From: Flavobacterium plurextorum
GTDB taxonomy: Bacteria; Bacteroidota; Bacteroidia; Flavobacteriales; Flavobacteriaceae
Length of the DNA: 64,000 nt
NCBI RefSeq assembly: GCF_002217395.1
Contig: NZ_MUHD01000001.1
Location: 44,442 to 108,441, forward strand
Direction: 5' to 3'
The notes beneath the pieces were generated by a model. The model did no database searches, was not told the DNA's origin, and saw nothing but the letters and a program-made list of their open reading frames with translations. Positions 63,124-64,000 of the stretch are shown here, piece after piece. Numbering within the stretch: the stretch's first letter is position 1; the number at the start of each line of letters is the position of its first letter. The translations under genes were made by a program, and so were the position numbers.

Positions 63124-63609
63124 TTATTTTAAATCTTTGGGGAAAATTGTTTTATGGGTTTTGCCTTTATTTATAGTATCCCAGCTTTCTGAATCAAACT
63201 GTAAAGATACAAAGCCTGAGGTTGGGACATTTTCTATAAAAACATCCCCAAATTTATTAACAAAATTTGTAATAGCCTCGTTATGTCCAAAAAGAATAAC
63301 GCTTTCGAAACTATTATCACATGATTTAATAACCTTTTCGAGTTGTTTATCATCAAAAGTATAAAGGTCGTCTTTATAAACAATACTTTCTATAGGATAT
63401 GAAATATTTTGTGCAAAAATTAATGCCGTTTCTGAAGCTCGTGCTGCGGTACTGCTCCAAATAATGTATGTTTTTGGAAGAAATTTAGAAATAGTAGAAG
63501 AAACATCATGCGCATCTAAAATTCCTCTTTTCATTAAAGGTCTATCGAAGTCTTTTAGAGGAGCTTCCCAACTTGACTTTGCATGACGTATTAAAATTAA
63601 ATTTTTCAT
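63124..63609 (-). CDS. sixA: Histidine phosphatase family protein (SixA-like)
   Basis: The 161-residue protein begins MKNLILIRHAKSSWE with the RHA catalytic motif (His9). It continues with DFDRPLMKRGILDA, WSSTAARASETALIF (second Arg) and ILFGHNEAITNFVNKFG (second His). The fold and length match SixA, which removes phosphate from phosphohistidine proteins in E. coli. First gene of the polyphosphate operon. Its target here is unknown; an effect on phospho-histidine intermediates or polyphosphate is a guess. Confidence 0.88.
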   Translation of the reverse strand: MKNLILIRHAKSSWEAPLKDFDRPLMKRGILDAHDVSSTISKFLPKTYIIWSSTAARASETALIFAQNISYPIESIVYKDDLYTFDDKQLEKVIKSCDNSFESVILFGHNEAITNFVNKFGDVFIENVPTSGFVSLQFDSESWDTINKGKTHKTIFPKDLK

Positions 63610-64000
63610 AAGCAGAAGTTTTGAAACCTCAAAAAGAGGTCATTATTTTTTTTAAGTTCTAATTTACAAAAGATATTTTAAACCTTCTCAATTTTTTATT
63701 AGTGTTAACATTTTAAGTAAATTTTAACAAGTATAATTGATCTTCAGAGCTTTCAAAACAAATAAAATCATTCTTAGGATTTTATTCCAAAAAATGTACT
63801 TCACCTATTAAACAATACAGTTCGTCGATATTTTGCAAATTGGTAAAATTTTAACTAAATAACTGATTATTAATCATTTACACCGTGTTTAAAAAATGAT
63901 TTTAAGCCAAAAAGAGAAGAAATCATACTATTGAAATTGAAAAAATTTGGCAAAAAAAATATTTTTTTCATGCCTTTTTTAATAAAAAAAGAGCACTTAA
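63610..64000. other. 391-bp right-edge intergenic region
   Basis: AT-rich, without a visible gene. It contains a small ACCTC/GAGGT hairpin at about 63626-63645, a hairpin with a T-run at 63949-63980, and at the very end AAAAAAAGAGCACTT. The last may be the T-run and one arm of a terminator belonging to a minus-strand gene to the right. Confidence 0.5.
63949..63980 (+). terminator. Terminator-like hairpin near right edge
   Basis: GGC, an A-run and a T-run, then GCC form a long AT-rich hairpin followed by TTTTTT on the plus strand. No plus-strand gene precedes it, so its role is uncertain. Confidence 0.3.

Overview
The window looks like a chromosomal segment of a Flavobacterium species or a close relative in Flavobacteriaceae. 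The evidence is the low G+C content, many -7 boxes of the Bacteroidetes type (TAnnTTTG), a PorP/SprF protein of type IX secretion loci, a SusC/SusD pair, a fused two-domain E1 dehydrogenase and Flavobacterium-style intergenic inverted repeats. No rRNA or tRNA genes, phage, transposase or CRISPR array were seen.

Left region (1-11.2 kb, all minus strand): a surface-protein locus. A PorP/SprF-like protein and an OmpA-family protein form an operon. They are followed by a secreted protein built from near-identical 148-residue repeats, whose 3' end lies beyond the left edge. Upstream is a duplicated pair of AraC-type regulators, one copy preceded by a small unknown gene. Three minus-strand promoters share one phased architecture: TGATTTTA, TGTGGYAGT in the -33 region, then TAnTTTTG. 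They precede the repeat protein, the PorP/SprF-OmpA operon and the first regulator operon. This looks like an undescribed, possibly self-regulated, surface regulon. A META-domain protein follows.

11.4-19.8 kb: an MscS-type channel, an isolated SusC/SusD pair with a long leader, and a SIMPL-domain protein. 19.9-31.4 kb: rhomboid protease, LpxL-like acyltransferase, glmM, ACP phosphodiesterase, gamma-glutamyltransferase, ClC transporter, uvrA and a secreted protein of unknown role. 31.7-43.2 kb: a structured intergenic RNA-like element, a LOG-family protein, a zinc-ligand-less M1-peptidase-like protein joined to an outer-membrane barrel, fused branched-chain-type E1, kdsB, a PQQ-propeller protein, a DODA-type dioxygenase and a RecD-like helicase.

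43.8-56.2 kb: DUF3822-rsmD, an outer-membrane barrel protein divergent from a two-component system, a ketopantoate reductase, a DAACS symporter, the RNase P RNA (rnpB), a ParD/ParE toxin-antitoxin pair and several small secreted or membrane proteins. 56.3-58.0 kb: dnaX, split into two frames at a run of ten A residues. This is the expected layout for gamma/tau production by slippage, and the protein also lacks the usual zinc-binding cysteines. 58.1-63.6 kb: a quinone-reductase-like protein, a Crp-type regulator, a TMEM175-like channel and a sixA-ppk1-ppx polyphosphate operon.

Intergenic regions carry at least four families of inverted-repeat elements; several copies within the window are recognisably related. 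Start codons were corrected for several genes where the longest frame runs through a promoter or a repeat.
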